Shown: in pieces, positions 47,736-57,138 of the stretch
Layout: each line of letters opens with the position of its first letter
How positions within the stretch are numbered: the stretch's first letter is position 1
NCBI RefSeq assembly: GCF_003610495.1
Contig: NZ_RAPK01000007.1
Coordinates: 186,001-250,000 of the forward strand
Direction: 5' to 3'
From: Sinobaca qinghaiensis
GTDB taxonomy: Bacteria > Bacillota > Bacilli > Bacillales > Marinococcaceae
Length of the DNA stretch: 64,000 nucleotides
The notes under the pieces: generated by a model
Database searches by the model: none
What the model was told of the DNA's origin: nothing
What the model saw: the letters and a program-made list of their open reading frames with translations, nothing else
Program-made: the position numbers and the translations under genes

Positions 47736-48182
47736 TTAATTCCCGTTAAAAACAAAGGCCCGTGCAGAAAGTTCGTCCATTAATTTTGCATCGGTTTGTT
47801 TTGTAAGCTTTGTTTCTTCTTCTTTCTTTTTTTCCAGAAGTTTTTCATATTTTTTAAACTCCTGAAAAGAAACCGTCAGTTCTTCTTTAGCAGTATCCAT
47901 TTTGGAGCGCGCTTTGTTTGTTTCTACTGTTAATGTATGTATGTCCTGATGTATAAATTTCATTACTTTTCCGTGGTGCTGTAAATGCAGAACAGGCACA
48001 CCTGCTCTTAGAGCTTCGGTATCTTTACCTTCCTGCTCTTCTTTCTTTCGGAGAAGTTCGTACAATTTTGTAGCCGTTTCTTCAAAAAAAGTAAGCGCCT
48101 GCTGATATTCCTTCGTTTTTACCTGTTTTTCCTGTTCGTGCCACTTCAGCATTTTTTCAAAAACGTCTCTTGTTTTACTCAT
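47736..48182 (-). CDS. fliJ: Flagellar export chaperone FliJ
   Basis: Coiled-coil stalk protein of the export ATPase, 148 aa, almost entirely charged helix, as typical. Sequence identity is low in this family, so position (directly after fliI, overlapping it by 4 bp) and size (B. subtilis 147) support the call. Confidence 0.9.
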   Translation of the reverse strand: MSKTRDVFEKMLKWHEQEKQVKTKEYQQALTFFEETATKLYELLRKKEEQEGKDTEALRAGVPVLHLQHHGKVMKFIHQDIHTLTVETNKARSKMDTAKEELTVSFQEFKKYEKLLEKKKEEETKLTKQTDAKLMDELSARAFVFNGN

Positions 48183-49498
48183 GGCCGCTCTCCTTCACCA
48201 AAATCTTTTAATAACTGCTCCTCTGCTTCTAACAGGGTAAAGCGCTCTGTTTCTTCCTGCTGGACGAACTGTAATGTCAGCTCCCGCATGGAAACAGCTT
48301 CATCAATCTTCTGCGAAGAACCTCTTTTATAGGCACCGATCTGGATTAAATCCTCAGCTTCTGTATAGGTGGCCAGCATTTCCCTCAGCCTTCTGGCAGC
48401 TTTTGCATGATCCGTTGAAACGACTTCATTCATTACACGGCTGACGCTTTTTAATACGTTAATGGATGGATAATGAGCTTTATCGGCAAGGCTGCGGTCC
48501 AGCACAAAGTGTCCATCCAGAATACCCCGCACCGCATCTGCTATTGGTTCATTAAAATCGTCCCCATCCACGAGCACCGTGTAAAAAGCGGTAATTGATC
48601 CGGCACTGCTTGTTCCCGATCGTTCCAGAAGACTGGGCAGCATAGCGAAAACAGAAGGAGTATATCCTTTCGTTGTCGGTGGTTCCCCGACGGCAAGTCC
48701 TATTTCACGCTGAGCCATGGCAAAGCGGGTAACAGAATCCATCATCAAGTTCACTTTTTTGCCCTGGTCCCTGAAATATTCGGCAACGGCGGTGGCTGTC
48801 ATTGCACCTTTTATTCTCATTAGGGCGGTCTGGTCTGATGTAGCAGCCACTACAATAGATTTTTTCATGCCTTCTTCCCCAAGATCTCTTTCAATAAAAT
48901 CCTTTACTTCGCGCCCCCGCTCCCCGATAAGCGCAATTACGTTAATATCGGCTTCGGAATAACGGGTGATCATGGACAGCAGCGTACTCTTTCCTACTCC
49001 GCTTCCGGCGAAAATTCCTACACGCTGACCTTCCCCTACCGTAAGCAGCCCGTCTATAACTTTAATGCCAAGCGACATCGGCGCTTTTATCCGGGGTCTT
49101 GATAACGGATTGGGCGGTTCTTTGGACGTATTTACTTTAAGCAGCCCGGAAGGAAGCGGTCTGCCGTCCATAGGCTCTCCCATGCCGTCAATAACTCTGC
49201 CGATCAGGCCGGTGCCTGCCGATATCTGCAGCGGTTTTCGTGTTGTTTCCACCAGACTGCCCGGGCTGATATCCGTTCCTTTTTTTAAGGGCATCAACAA
49301 AACGTTTTCTTCTTTAAAACCAACAACTTCTGCTGTGATTGGCGTTGATTGATCGGAGTGATGAATATAGCAGAGATCTCCTATGGACGTTTTTGGCCCT
49401 TTTGACTCAATAGTTAATCCCACAACTTTCGTTACTTTGCCATAACGAATGTAAGGACTCACTTTCTCGATGCTAGGAAGCAGTTGAATGGCTTTCAT
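48179..49498 (-). CDS. fliI: Flagellum-specific ATPase FliI
   Basis: Hexameric ATPase of the export apparatus, homologous to the F1 beta subunit. The protein has 439 aa. Walker A GSGVGKST is at 165-172, Walker B is in VNLMMDSVTRFAMAQ, and the family motif SLLERSGT is present. It overlaps fliH by 26 bp and fliJ by 4 bp. Confidence 0.98.
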   Translation of the reverse strand: MKAIQLLPSIEKVSPYIRYGKVTKVVGLTIESKGPKTSIGDLCYIHHSDQSTPITAEVVGFKEENVLLMPLKKGTDISPGSLVETTRKPLQISAGTGLIGRVIDGMGEPMDGRPLPSGLLKVNTSKEPPNPLSRPRIKAPMSLGIKVIDGLLTVGEGQRVGIFAGSGVGKSTLLSMITRYSEADINVIALIGERGREVKDFIERDLGEEGMKKSIVVAATSDQTALMRIKGAMTATAVAEYFRDQGKKVNLMMDSVTRFAMAQREIGLAVGEPPTTKGYTPSVFAMLPSLLERSGTSSAGSITAFYTVLVDGDDFNEPIADAVRGILDGHFVLDRSLADKAHYPSINVLKSVSRVMNEVVSTDHAKAARRLREMLATYTEAEDLIQIGAYKRGSSQKIDEAVSMRELTLQFVQQEETERFTLLEAEEQLLKDFGEGERP

Positions 49499-50264
49499 CA
49501 GCAGCCCCTTCTTCCAGCAGCTTCTCCAGCTGCTGCTTTATTTCCGCAAATTGAGTGTCAAGAGACGCATTCACCCTTCCAAATGGCGTTTCTATGTAAC
49601 ACTGATTTTGTTCAAGCTGATGACTAGGTACAATCCAGAGCTGTTGATTTTGATACAGTACCGCTTCTATTTCATCTTTGCGGTCAACGGTAATATCATA
49701 TTGGTCGGGCGCCACATAAATAGTTATTTCTTTTTCTTCTTTCACTTCAATAAGTGCCTGTTTTACCAGATCCACCCAAAGTGTTTCATCCTGAAGAACG
49801 GATTTTCCAAGCATTCGTTCCGCTACCGCCATAGCCAGTTTCAAAATCGTCCCTTCAGACGCTTCCAGGTAGGCTTCTTTTTCCACACGGGAAGACTGTA
49901 CTACCCGGCCTGCTTTGTCTATTTCTTCTTCCCAGCTTTTTTTTCCGGTCTCATAACCTTCTGCGAAGCCTTCCGCAGCACCGGCCTGCTTTGCATCTTC
50001 ATACGCCTGCTGAATTCCTGCTTTCGAATCCTCTTCTTCCCGGCTTATTTGAAAGCGGACCTGTTCGAGTTCCCGCTCTGCCTGTTCCAGCTTAGCGCGG
50101 GCATCCGCTTCAACCTGCCGCGCCCGGATTCTGGTCCGGTGAATTTCCGGCAGGACAGAAGAGCCCTGGGTAGTTTGTTTTTCCGGAATAAAGGAGGCGT
50201 GAATAGCTATAGAGCGTTCAGAAGCCTCGTAAAGCGCATGTGTTTCTTTAATTACTCTAGACAA
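49473..50264 (-). CDS. fliH: Flagellar export regulator FliH
   Basis: Peripheral-stalk protein that holds FliI at the export gate. The start is taken as TTG at 50264 (MSRVIKETHALYEA), which overlaps the fliG stop and follows GGAGGGG by about 9 nt, giving 263 aa. Upstream in-frame residues come from fliG coding sequence in another frame. The central region is a long Glu/Gln/Ala coiled coil (about 65-125), then the conserved globular C-terminus (FGRVNASLDTQFAEIK). Confidence 0.92.
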   Translation of the reverse strand: MSRVIKETHALYEASERSIAIHASFIPEKQTTQGSSVLPEIHRTRIRARQVEADARAKLEQAERELEQVRFQISREEEDSKAGIQQAYEDAKQAGAAEGFAEGYETGKKSWEEEIDKAGRVVQSSRVEKEAYLEASEGTILKLAMAVAERMLGKSVLQDETLWVDLVKQALIEVKEEKEITIYVAPDQYDITVDRKDEIEAVLYQNQQLWIVPSHQLEQNQCYIETPFGRVNASLDTQFAEIKQQLEKLLEEGAADESHSTAS

Positions 50265-51270
50265 CGATATCGTCCCCTCCCCCTCTTGTAATAACAATTT
50301 CCCCATTCTCTTCCAGGCGGCGCACGGTATTAACGATGCGCGTCTGGGCTTCTTCCACACTTTTAACCCGTACAGGCCCCATATACTCCATCTCTTCTTT
50401 GAATGATTCGGCCATCCGGTCGGACATATTCTGGAAAATAATAGACTTTACTTCTTCACTGGCTACTTTCAGGCTGAGCTGCAGGTCTTCGTTTTCCACA
50501 TCCCGGATGACGCGCTGAATCGAGCGTTTGTCCAGAGTAACAATATCTTCAAATACGAACATCCGCTTTTTGATTTCTTCGGCCAGTTCAGAATCCTCCG
50601 CCTCCAGTGCCTCCAGTATGGTTCTTTCAGTGGCTCTGTCTACGCTGTTTAATACTTCAACAACCGACTCAATGCCGCCGGCCTCGGTATAGTCCTGAGT
50701 CACCGTTGCTGAGAGCTTCTGTTCCAGAATATGCTCCACCTGGCTGACGATTTCAGGCGAAGTGCTGTCCATGGTAGCGATACGTTTTGCTACATCCGCC
50801 TGCAGTTTTTCAGGAAGAGCGGACAAAACCTGTCCTGCCTGCTCCGACTGCAGATACGAGAGAATAAGCGCAATCGTCTGAGGATGTTCATTTTGAATAA
50901 AGTTAAGAATCTGGCCCGCATCCGCTTTCCTCGCAAAGTCAAACGGCTTTACATGCAGCGTGGACGTGAGTCTTTCAATCATCTTCATGGCATGGTCTTC
51001 TCCGAGTGCTTTTTCAAGCACATTCTTCGCATAGCCGATGCCGCCCTGGGTAATGTATTCCTGTGCCATGGCAATGTGATGAAATTCGTCCATAATCGTA
51101 TCTTTCACATCATTTTCCACTCTGCGCACGTTGGCAATTTCCAATGTTAATTTTTCAATTTCCTGCTCCGTCAAATGTTTATATACTCCTGCGCTGACAT
51201 CAGGGCCCATGGAGATAAGAAGAATAGCGGCTTTTTGTCTGCCGTTTAATTTATCTTTTGTTTTTGCCAC
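50257..51270 (-). CDS. fliG: Flagellar motor switch protein FliG
   Basis: C-ring protein that meets the stator and produces torque. The protein has 337 aa. N-terminal FliF-binding region (KLNGRQKAAILLISMG), middle ARM-like domain with the EHPQTIAL motif (N-EHPQTIALILS), and C-terminal charged torque helix (LDKRSIQRVIRDVE) are all intact. It lies 18 bp after fliF. Confidence 0.98.
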   Translation of the reverse strand: MAKTKDKLNGRQKAAILLISMGPDVSAGVYKHLTEQEIEKLTLEIANVRRVENDVKDTIMDEFHHIAMAQEYITQGGIGYAKNVLEKALGEDHAMKMIERLTSTLHVKPFDFARKADAGQILNFIQNEHPQTIALILSYLQSEQAGQVLSALPEKLQADVAKRIATMDSTSPEIVSQVEHILEQKLSATVTQDYTEAGGIESVVEVLNSVDRATERTILEALEAEDSELAEEIKKRMFVFEDIVTLDKRSIQRVIRDVENEDLQLSLKVASEEVKSIIFQNMSDRMAESFKEEMEYMGPVRVKSVEEAQTRIVNTVRRLEENGEIVITRGGGDDIVV

Positions 51271-51288
51271 TGCTCTGCCTCCTCTCTT

Positions 51289-52872
51289 TTAGTCATCTGA
51301 AAGCCACGTTCTTAACAGCTTTGTGAATTCATCCGGGTTTTCCTTAGCCAGTTTTTCCAGCTGCTTTCTTTTAGCCGTTTCCGGTGACTCCTGCGGCTCT
51401 TGCAACGGCAGGACTGGATCAGGCACTGCTGACGCTTCCAGCTCATCAATATCTTCTTCCTCATCTGCTTTTCTGCGCCGGATAAGAATAATGACCAGAA
51501 CAATTACTGCAGCGGCAAGAACGCCTCCTATTGCATAAGCCCACCATGGAAGACCGTTTCCGGCTTCTTCGGTTTCTACTTTTCCATTAAACGCCTGGGA
51601 AGAAACAAAAATTTTATCTTCAATGTCTCCGGCATTTTCTTCGTTTAAAAATTCTTCATCAATACTGGTGCTAACCGCCGTTGTAAGAATGTCTTCAATA
51701 TCGGCAATGCTTTCAGCCGGCAGCGAGTTGGGATCTTCCGGATCCGGCGGCTCTACCATCACCTGAATACCAAGGTCTCTTATTTTATATGGACTCTCTG
51801 CAATTTCTTTGTGGATTCGGTTTACTTCTGTATTAATTCTCTCTTCTGTCCGTTCGGAATCTCCGGCTGCACCGTAGGCTCCGGCAGGATAGTTAGCTAT
51901 ATCCTCTTCTCCGGCTCCAACAACTCCGCCCTCTTCCACATCTGCTCCTTCAAAGGTTTCGGTTATACGTTCTGCACTCACTTCCAGCCCTTCCATGTTT
52001 TCTTCATCTACAGGCTCCACAAGCGCTTCTTCCCGGTTCTCCTGGGTAAAGTCAATATCTGTGGTAACAGAAACAACTACTTTGTCATTGCCCATCATCG
52101 TGCCGAGCATTTGGTGCAGCTGCTGCTGAAGGTCTTTTTCTATTTGCTTCTGAATTTCATTTTGTTCTTCAAAAGCACTCATCGTGCCGCCTGAGCCGCC
52201 GCCGTCGTAATCGAACTGTTCTGAATTCTGGTTCATGATAACAACGTTTTCGACCGGCAGGTTGGGTACACTTTTCGATACGAGGTGGTAGAGTGCTTTA
52301 ATCTCGGACTCTTCGAGGGTTTCACTTCCCATTTCCACCACGATAGAAGCGGTTGCTGTGCCGGCTTCGTCAGCAAGCCATGTTGATTCTTCCGGAAGGG
52401 TGATCATCACGCTAGCCGCCTGCACGCCGTTAATATTTTCAATAAGCCCCTGCAGTTCCGTCTGCATCGCAGCGCGTTCCATAACAGAGAACTCATTATC
52501 GGTCATGCCAAATCCCATCTGATCTTCAATAAACGTATAATCGATCGCTCCGCTTTCGGGGATGCCTTCTGATGCCAGCTCTACTTTAAGGGCATCCGCC
52601 TGTTCTTTCGGAACGCTTATGCTTGTTCCATCGTTTGTAATCTCTGACTTTACGCCCTTGCTGTCCAGGCTTTCTTTAATCTGCCCTGCTTCTGCGGCTG
52701 GAAGATCCGAATACAAGGTAACGTAATTGGTTCTCATCGTGAAGAATAGCAGTAAAAAGAAAAATAGGATAATAGCAAGAAGGCCGCTTATTAACATCAC
52801 ATGCTGCTTTTTTGTTTTAGCAGACCAGTACTCTTTCCATTTCGCTCTTAATGTTGAAAATTGTTCCTTCAT
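51289..52872 (-). CDS. fliF: Flagellar MS-ring protein FliF
   Basis: Membrane ring on which the basal body is built. The protein has 527 aa (B. subtilis 536). Membrane helices at about 25-45 and 440-460 enclose the periplasm-facing ring-building motifs, with the YscJ-type LYSDLPAAEAGQIKESLDSKG near residue 53. The short C-terminal cytoplasmic tail (KENPDEFTKLLRTWLSDD) binds FliG. A very acidic segment sits at about 270-330. Confidence 0.97.
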   Translation of the reverse strand: MKEQFSTLRAKWKEYWSAKTKKQHVMLISGLLAIILFFFLLLFFTMRTNYVTLYSDLPAAEAGQIKESLDSKGVKSEITNDGTSISVPKEQADALKVELASEGIPESGAIDYTFIEDQMGFGMTDNEFSVMERAAMQTELQGLIENINGVQAASVMITLPEESTWLADEAGTATASIVVEMGSETLEESEIKALYHLVSKSVPNLPVENVVIMNQNSEQFDYDGGGSGGTMSAFEEQNEIQKQIEKDLQQQLHQMLGTMMGNDKVVVSVTTDIDFTQENREEALVEPVDEENMEGLEVSAERITETFEGADVEEGGVVGAGEEDIANYPAGAYGAAGDSERTEERINTEVNRIHKEIAESPYKIRDLGIQVMVEPPDPEDPNSLPAESIADIEDILTTAVSTSIDEEFLNEENAGDIEDKIFVSSQAFNGKVETEEAGNGLPWWAYAIGGVLAAAVIVLVIILIRRRKADEEEDIDELEASAVPDPVLPLQEPQESPETAKRKQLEKLAKENPDEFTKLLRTWLSDD

Positions 52873-52899
52873 AGCTCCCCCAGCTCTCGCCCTGCTTTC

Positions 52900-53202
52900 T
52901 TACACCTGCATGCGCATAATTTCTTGATAAGCTTCAATCACTTTATTTCTTACTTCTACCGTGGTTTGCAGCATAACGCTTGATTTCTCCGCTGCCACCA
53001 TAACTTCATGCAGGTTATCTGTTTCTCCTGTTGCAAGTTTTGTTGTCATTTCATCCGAATGCAGAGACGCTTTATTCACGTTTGTTACAGCGTCATTTAA
53101 AACATCTTTAAACGAATTCATTGCTTCTGCCGGAGTATTTTCAGCCGGCTTCTGCTGAAGAGCTCCTGAAGCACTGTTAGGCATAACCGATTCTATATTC
53201 AT
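52900..53202 (-). CDS. fliE: Flagellar hook-basal body protein FliE
   Basis: Adapter between MS ring and rod, 100 aa. The conserved C-terminal half has DETM-like receptor region HSDEMTTKLATGETDNLHEVMVA in part and ends with VEVRNKVIEAYQEIMRMQV (key residues EVRNK..EAY.EIM.MQV). It lies between flgC and fliF in the normal order. Confidence 0.94.
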   Translation of the reverse strand: MNIESVMPNSASGALQQKPAENTPAEAMNSFKDVLNDAVTNVNKASLHSDEMTTKLATGETDNLHEVMVAAEKSSVMLQTTVEVRNKVIEAYQEIMRMQV

Positions 53203-53219
53203 TTTCTGCCTCTTTTCTA

Positions 53220-53672
53220 TTAATTTCTGCCAATCTCAAGTGCTTTGAGCATCATATTCTTTGTGGCATTCATTGTTGTAACGTTTGCTTCATAAGATCT
53301 TGTTGCTCCCATCATATTCACCATCTCTTTTAATGGATCTACGTTTGGCAGCTGTACATAGCCTTCCTCATTGGCTTCCGGGTGTTCAGGCTGGTACACT
53401 TCCCGAAAAGGCGTCGTGTCATCCTGGATCGTACGCACATTCACGCCGCCCTGATCGGGACTGCCTTTCTTCATCGCCTGTGAAAGATGGGAGGAAAAGT
53501 TTTCCTGCGGCTCGAAAGCCACCATCTTTCTTCTGTAGGGCTCCCATTCTCCGTCCACCAGCGTTCCTCTCGTGGAGTCGGCATTTGCCACGTTAGCGGA
53601 AGTAACATCCATGCGGAGCCGCTGCGCAGTAAGAGCGCTTGCGGATGCATTAATACCATCAAATAATGCCAT
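53220..53672 (-). CDS. flgC: Flagellar proximal rod protein FlgC
   Basis: Rod protein, 150 aa. Both conserved termini are present: LTAQRLRMDVTSANVANADST at the N-terminus and MVNMMGATRSYEANVT at the C-terminus. Exported by the flagellar type III system. It lies 3 bp after flgB. Confidence 0.96.
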   Translation of the reverse strand: MALFDGINASASALTAQRLRMDVTSANVANADSTRGTLVDGEWEPYRRKMVAFEPQENFSSHLSQAMKKGSPDQGGVNVRTIQDDTTPFREVYQPEHPEANEEGYVQLPNVDPLKEMVNMMGATRSYEANVTTMNATKNMMLKALEIGRN

Positions 53673-53675
53673 TTA

Positions 53676-54074
53676 TTAAGACCCTCCCCGTACAGCTGTT
53701 TTCAGGCTGCCAAATTTCCCGCTGAGACGGTCGGTCACAGCATTAAAGTAAAGCTGATTTTTAGCCAGCTCGGACATTTCCTTATCAATATCAACGCCGT
53801 TCCCATTTGCATGGTACATTTCCTGGGTCTTTTCGTTTATGTATGAATCTTTATTCCCACTACTAAAGTTTATATGCTTCGCATTCGTCTTATGGGCCTG
53901 AAGACCCTGCTCTGCAGATGCTTCTTCCAGACTCTGCTTAAAGGAAGCTCTTCTTTCTTTATAACCCGGTGTATCAGCATTTGCTATGTTCTGCGAAATA
54001 GCTTTTTGTTCATTGGCCGCCCCGGATAACCCGCGTTCCAGCTGTTGAATAGTTGTGGAATCAAATAATCCCAT
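53676..54074 (-). CDS. flgB: Flagellar proximal rod protein FlgB
   Basis: Rod protein and first gene of the fla/che operon, 132 aa. The N-terminal motif GAANEQKAISQNIANADTPGYK and a C-terminal KNQLYFNAVTDRLS segment are typical. A strong AGGAGG precedes the ATG by 7 nt. The promoter about 110 bp upstream is the original of the copy found before fliO. Confidence 0.96.
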   Translation of the reverse strand: MGLFDSTTIQQLERGLSGAANEQKAISQNIANADTPGYKERRASFKQSLEEASAEQGLQAHKTNAKHINFSSGNKDSYINEKTQEMYHANGNGVDIDKEMSELAKNQLYFNAVTDRLSGKFGSLKTAVRGGS

Positions 54075-54096
54075 ACTTTTTCCTCCTATTTTATTT

Positions 54097-54281
54097 TATT
54101 AGCATGTTTATATACCAAGACATTTTGACAGTATTTATTCCAAAAAATTACATTTAACTAGCTTAACTATTAAAATTGTATAAAAAAATAGGACGTTTGT
54201 CTAATAGAGTTTGTATTATTCATAAAGTCGCTAATAAATACCCAGTTTAAATAAATAGTCCTATTCACCATCCTTTTGTAC
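54097..54281 (-). repeat. flgB promoter module (first copy)
   Basis: About 185 bp upstream of flgB that is repeated, with many substitutions but conserved block order, upstream of fliO at 40387-40556. It includes an inverted repeat ATAGGAC...GTCCTAT about 70 bp apart that ends inside the -35/-10 spacer. An AACTGGG.ATTTATTA block lies upstream of the -35, where an activator would bind. Confidence 0.85.
54175..54203 (-). promoter_or_regulatory. Sigma-A promoter of flgB (fla/che)
   Basis: TAGACA (54203-54198), 17-bp spacer, TACAAT (54180-54175) on the minus strand. B. subtilis also uses a sigma-A fla/che promoter activated by SwrA and DegU-P. I see no sigma-D type (TAAA...GCCGATAT) promoter here. 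Confidence 0.8.
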
Positions 54282-54308
54282 TATTTTCCATCTAAGCAGT
54301 TTTTTCAT

Positions 54309-54337
54309 AAAAAAAACCCCGCCTTATCCAGGCGGGG
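54309..54337 (-). terminator. Rho-independent terminator after codY
   Basis: A perfect CCCCGCC/GGCGGGG stem followed by TTTTTTTT on the minus strand, 11 bp after the codY stop. It insulates the xerC-hslVU-codY operon from fla/che. Confidence 0.95.
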
Positions 54338-54347
54338 AAACATTGAG

Positions 54348-55130
54348 TTAATTACTTGATTTAATTTTATCCAGCTCTACTAAAAATTTATCATTAAGCA
54401 CTTTAATATATGTGCCTTTCATGCCAAGCGATCTTGATTCAATCACTCCTGCGCTTTCCAGCTTTCTCAGTGCGTTCACGATTACAGATCTTGTAATGCC
54501 GACGCGGTCTGCAATTTTACTGGCTACGAGCAGTCCTTCTTTACCGTCCAGCTCTTCAAAAATATGCTCCACGGCTTCTAATTCACTGTATGACAACGAG
54601 CTGATAGCCATCTGCACAACAGCTTTGCTTCTGGCTTCTTCTTCAATTTCCTGGGTTTTTTCATGAAGAATTTCCATTCCTACTACGGTTGCGCCGTATT
54701 CAGCAAGGATTAGGTCATCATCATTAAACGATTCATTCAGTCTCGCCAATACGAGCGTGCCCAGGCGCTGTCCGCCTCCGGTAATTGGTACTACCGTCGT
54801 AAGACCGGATTTAAACAGGTCTTTGTTTTCTACAGGAAAAGCGGTATATTCACTGTTCACATCAAGATTCGACGACGTTTCTTCAAGCTTGAAAAGGCCG
54901 GTCGTATATTCTTCCGGGAATTGTCTTTCTTCAAGCATTTTTTTCATTCGTTCATTTTCAATTTCCTGCTTTATAGAAAAACCAAGCAGCTTTCCACGCC
55001 GGCTCACTACAAATACGTTGGCCCCAATAACTTCCTGCAGGGTTTCTGCCATGTCTTTAAAGTTCACATGGTCTCCTGTTGTTTTTTGCAGCATTTCATT
55101 AATTTTCCTGCTTTTTGATAGTAAATCCAT
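54348..55130 (-). CDS. codY: GTP- and branched-chain amino acid-sensing repressor CodY
   Basis: Global regulator of nutrient-limitation genes in Firmicutes. The protein has 260 aa (B. subtilis 259). The N-terminal GAF domain (1-155) binds isoleucine/valine, and a winged helix-turn-helix lies at about 200-235 ([20 protein letters not shown]). It is the last gene of xerC-hslV-hslU-codY, 20 bp after hslU. In B. subtilis CodY represses fla/che; I found only a poor match to its AATTTTCWGAAAATT box near flgB. Confidence 0.98.
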   Translation of the reverse strand: MDLLSKSRKINEMLQKTTGDHVNFKDMAETLQEVIGANVFVVSRRGKLLGFSIKQEIENERMKKMLEERQFPEEYTTGLFKLEETSSNLDVNSEYTAFPVENKDLFKSGLTTVVPITGGGQRLGTLVLARLNESFNDDDLILAEYGATVVGMEILHEKTQEIEEEARSKAVVQMAISSLSYSELEAVEHIFEELDGKEGLLVASKIADRVGITRSVIVNALRKLESAGVIESRSLGMKGTYIKVLNDKFLVELDKIKSSN

Positions 55131-55150
55131 TGATGCATCCTCCTTGTCCC

Positions 55151-56545
55151 CTATAAAATATATCGGCTCATATCTCTATTTTTAGCTATAGAAGCCAGTT
55201 TTTCTTCTACATATTCCGGGGTAATTGTTATTTTATCCATAGTAATACTTGATGCTTCAAACGAGAGGTCTTCCAGAAGCCGCTCCAGCAGCGTATGAAG
55301 CCTTCTTGCTCCTATATCCTCTGTCTGCTGGTTCACTTCCAGAGCGAGCTCTGCGATCTTTCTAATGGCCGCATCGCTGAACTCCACTTTAATATCTTCT
55401 GTAGCCAGCAGCGCCTGATACTGTTTTAATAGAGCATGATCAGGCTCTTTTAGGATTTTTATAAAGTCTTCTATATTTAAGCTGTCCAGTTCCACCCGAA
55501 TAGGAAAACGTCCCTGCAGCTCCGGAATTAAATCGGAAGGCTTGGACATGTGAAAGGCTCCGGCTGCAATAAACAATATGTGGTCTGTTTTCACAGGTCC
55601 ATATTTTGTTGTAACCGTTGATCCTTCTACAATAGGAAGAATATCGCGCTGCACGCCTTCCCGTGAAACATCCGCGCTGCTGTTCTGCTGTTTGCCAGCT
55701 ACTTTATCCATTTCATCTATAAATATGATGCCGAGCTGCTCTGCTTTGAACACAGCATCCTGGCCTATTTCATCCATATCCACAAGCTTTTGTGCTTCCT
55801 GTTCGGTTATTACTTTTCTAGCTTCTCTTACGGTCAGCTTCCGCGTTGTTTTTTTCTTCGGAAGCATACTGCTCATCATTTCCTGCATGTTCATACCCAT
55901 TTGATCCATGCCGGCACCCTGAAACATATCCGCCATCGGAGAAGACTGCTGTTCTACTTCCACCTGTACGATATGGTCTTCGAGTTCGCCCATACGCAGC
56001 TGATGATCTATCTGCCGTCTCTGCTGGGCAATCGACTGATCTTCCTGCTCAGGCTCTTCTTCCTCTTCATTCTGCTGCTGAAAAAGCATCTCAAATGGAT
56101 TTTTTACAGAGGACTGCTTTTTCTTTTTCTCCGGAACGAGGAGCTTAACCAGCCTTTTGTTCGCTTCACGTTCTGCTTCTCCCTGCACGCTGGCCATCTT
56201 TTCTTCTTTTACAAGCCGTACCGACGTTTCCACCAGATCCCGGATCATTGATTCCACATCGCGGCCGACATAGCCGACTTCCGTGAACTTGGTCGCTTCT
56301 ACTTTAGCAAACGGCGCCCCGGCCAGCTTAGCAAGTCTGCGGGCAATTTCTGTTTTACCCACACCGGTGGGGCCGATCATAAGGATATTTTTGGGAGTGA
56401 TTTCCTCCTGGACCGATTCTGTCAGCCTGCTTCGGCGGTAGCGGTTACGAAGGGCTACTGCTACGGAGCGCTTGGCTGAATGCTGGCCTACAATATATTG
56501 GTCCAGTTTTTCAACTATTTCTTTTGGGGTAAGCGATATGCTCAT
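55151..56545 (-). CDS. hslU: ATP-dependent protease ATPase subunit HslU (ClpY)
   Basis: AAA+ unfoldase that feeds HslV. The protein has 464 aa. Walker A GPTGVGKT is at 58-65, the pore motif GYVGRD follows, and Walker B is in [10 protein letters not shown]. An inserted I-domain rich in Glu/Gln/Met lies at about 110-235. The C-terminal end RDMSRYIL is the tail that inserts into HslV. It lies 32 bp after hslV. Confidence 0.98.
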   Translation of the reverse strand: MSISLTPKEIVEKLDQYIVGQHSAKRSVAVALRNRYRRSRLTESVQEEITPKNILMIGPTGVGKTEIARRLAKLAGAPFAKVEATKFTEVGYVGRDVESMIRDLVETSVRLVKEEKMASVQGEAEREANKRLVKLLVPEKKKKQSSVKNPFEMLFQQQNEEEEEPEQEDQSIAQQRRQIDHQLRMGELEDHIVQVEVEQQSSPMADMFQGAGMDQMGMNMQEMMSSMLPKKKTTRKLTVREARKVITEQEAQKLVDMDEIGQDAVFKAEQLGIIFIDEMDKVAGKQQNSSADVSREGVQRDILPIVEGSTVTTKYGPVKTDHILFIAAGAFHMSKPSDLIPELQGRFPIRVELDSLNIEDFIKILKEPDHALLKQYQALLATEDIKVEFSDAAIRKIAELALEVNQQTEDIGARRLHTLLERLLEDLSFEASSITMDKITITPEYVEEKLASIAKNRDMSRYIL

Positions 56546-56577
56546 GCTTTTATCTCCCTTCCAGCCGGAACTAATTG

Positions 56578-57135
56578 TTATTCCGATGCTTCGTTAATTT
56601 CTTCCATGGTCAGCTGGTCATTTGTAAAAATACAGATTTCTCCTGCTGTGCGGAGTGCCGCTTCAGCAATAGCTTTAGCTTCCATATCAGGCGCATAGTT
56701 TTTTAAAGCGCGGCCGGCTGCCAGGGCGTAATTTCCGCCGGATCCGATAGCGATCATATCATCATCCGGTTCTATTACTTCACCGGTCCCTGCTACGAGC
56801 AGCAGCGTGTCCTTATCCATAACGATAAGCATCGCTTCTAGTCTCCTGAGCGCTTTATCGCTGCGCCATTCTTTGGCCACCTCTACTGCAGCACGCTGCA
56901 GATTTCCTTTCCACTGCTCGAGCTTGCCTTCAAACATGTCGAACAACGTAAAAGCATCTGCCACTGAGCCTGCAAAACCTGCAAGAACCTGGCCGTTATA
57001 GATTTTTCTTACTTTCTTTGCCGTATGCTTCATGACCACCGCCTGGCCGAACGTTACCTGCCCGTCTCCGGCCATAGCACTGCGGCCGTTATGCCTGACG
57101 GCGAAGATAGTCGTTGCATGAAAAGATTGATCCAT
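56578..57135 (-). CDS. hslV: ATP-dependent protease peptidase subunit HslV (ClpQ)
   Basis: Proteasome-like N-terminal nucleophile peptidase. The protein has 185 aa. It begins [19 protein letters not shown] aligns with the mature N-terminus (Thr) of E. coli HslV, leaving a 7-residue leader. B. subtilis CodW is known to use an N-terminal Ser on an extension (MSSFHATT, from memory); here position 2 is Asp, so that mechanism cannot apply unchanged. The other conserved elements GDGQVTFGQ and [14 protein letters not shown] are intact. Confidence 0.96.
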   Translation of the reverse strand: MDQSFHATTIFAVRHNGRSAMAGDGQVTFGQAVVMKHTAKKVRKIYNGQVLAGFAGSVADAFTLFDMFEGKLEQWKGNLQRAAVEVAKEWRSDKALRRLEAMLIVMDKDTLLLVAGTGEVIEPDDDMIAIGSGGNYALAAGRALKNYAPDMEAKAIAEAALRTAGEICIFTNDQLTMEEINEASE

Positions 57136-57138
57136 ATG

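Noticed and set aside
49488-50291. 267-codon plus-strand open frame opposite fliH
   Set aside because: Cys/Phe/Arg-rich antisense shadow of a coiled-coil gene; the fliH reading on the minus strand is conserved and in operon context.
54075-54345. Sigma-D promoter or CodY box upstream of flgB
   Set aside because: No TAAA...GCCGATAT pair is present, and the best CodY-like stretch has about five mismatches in 15 positions.
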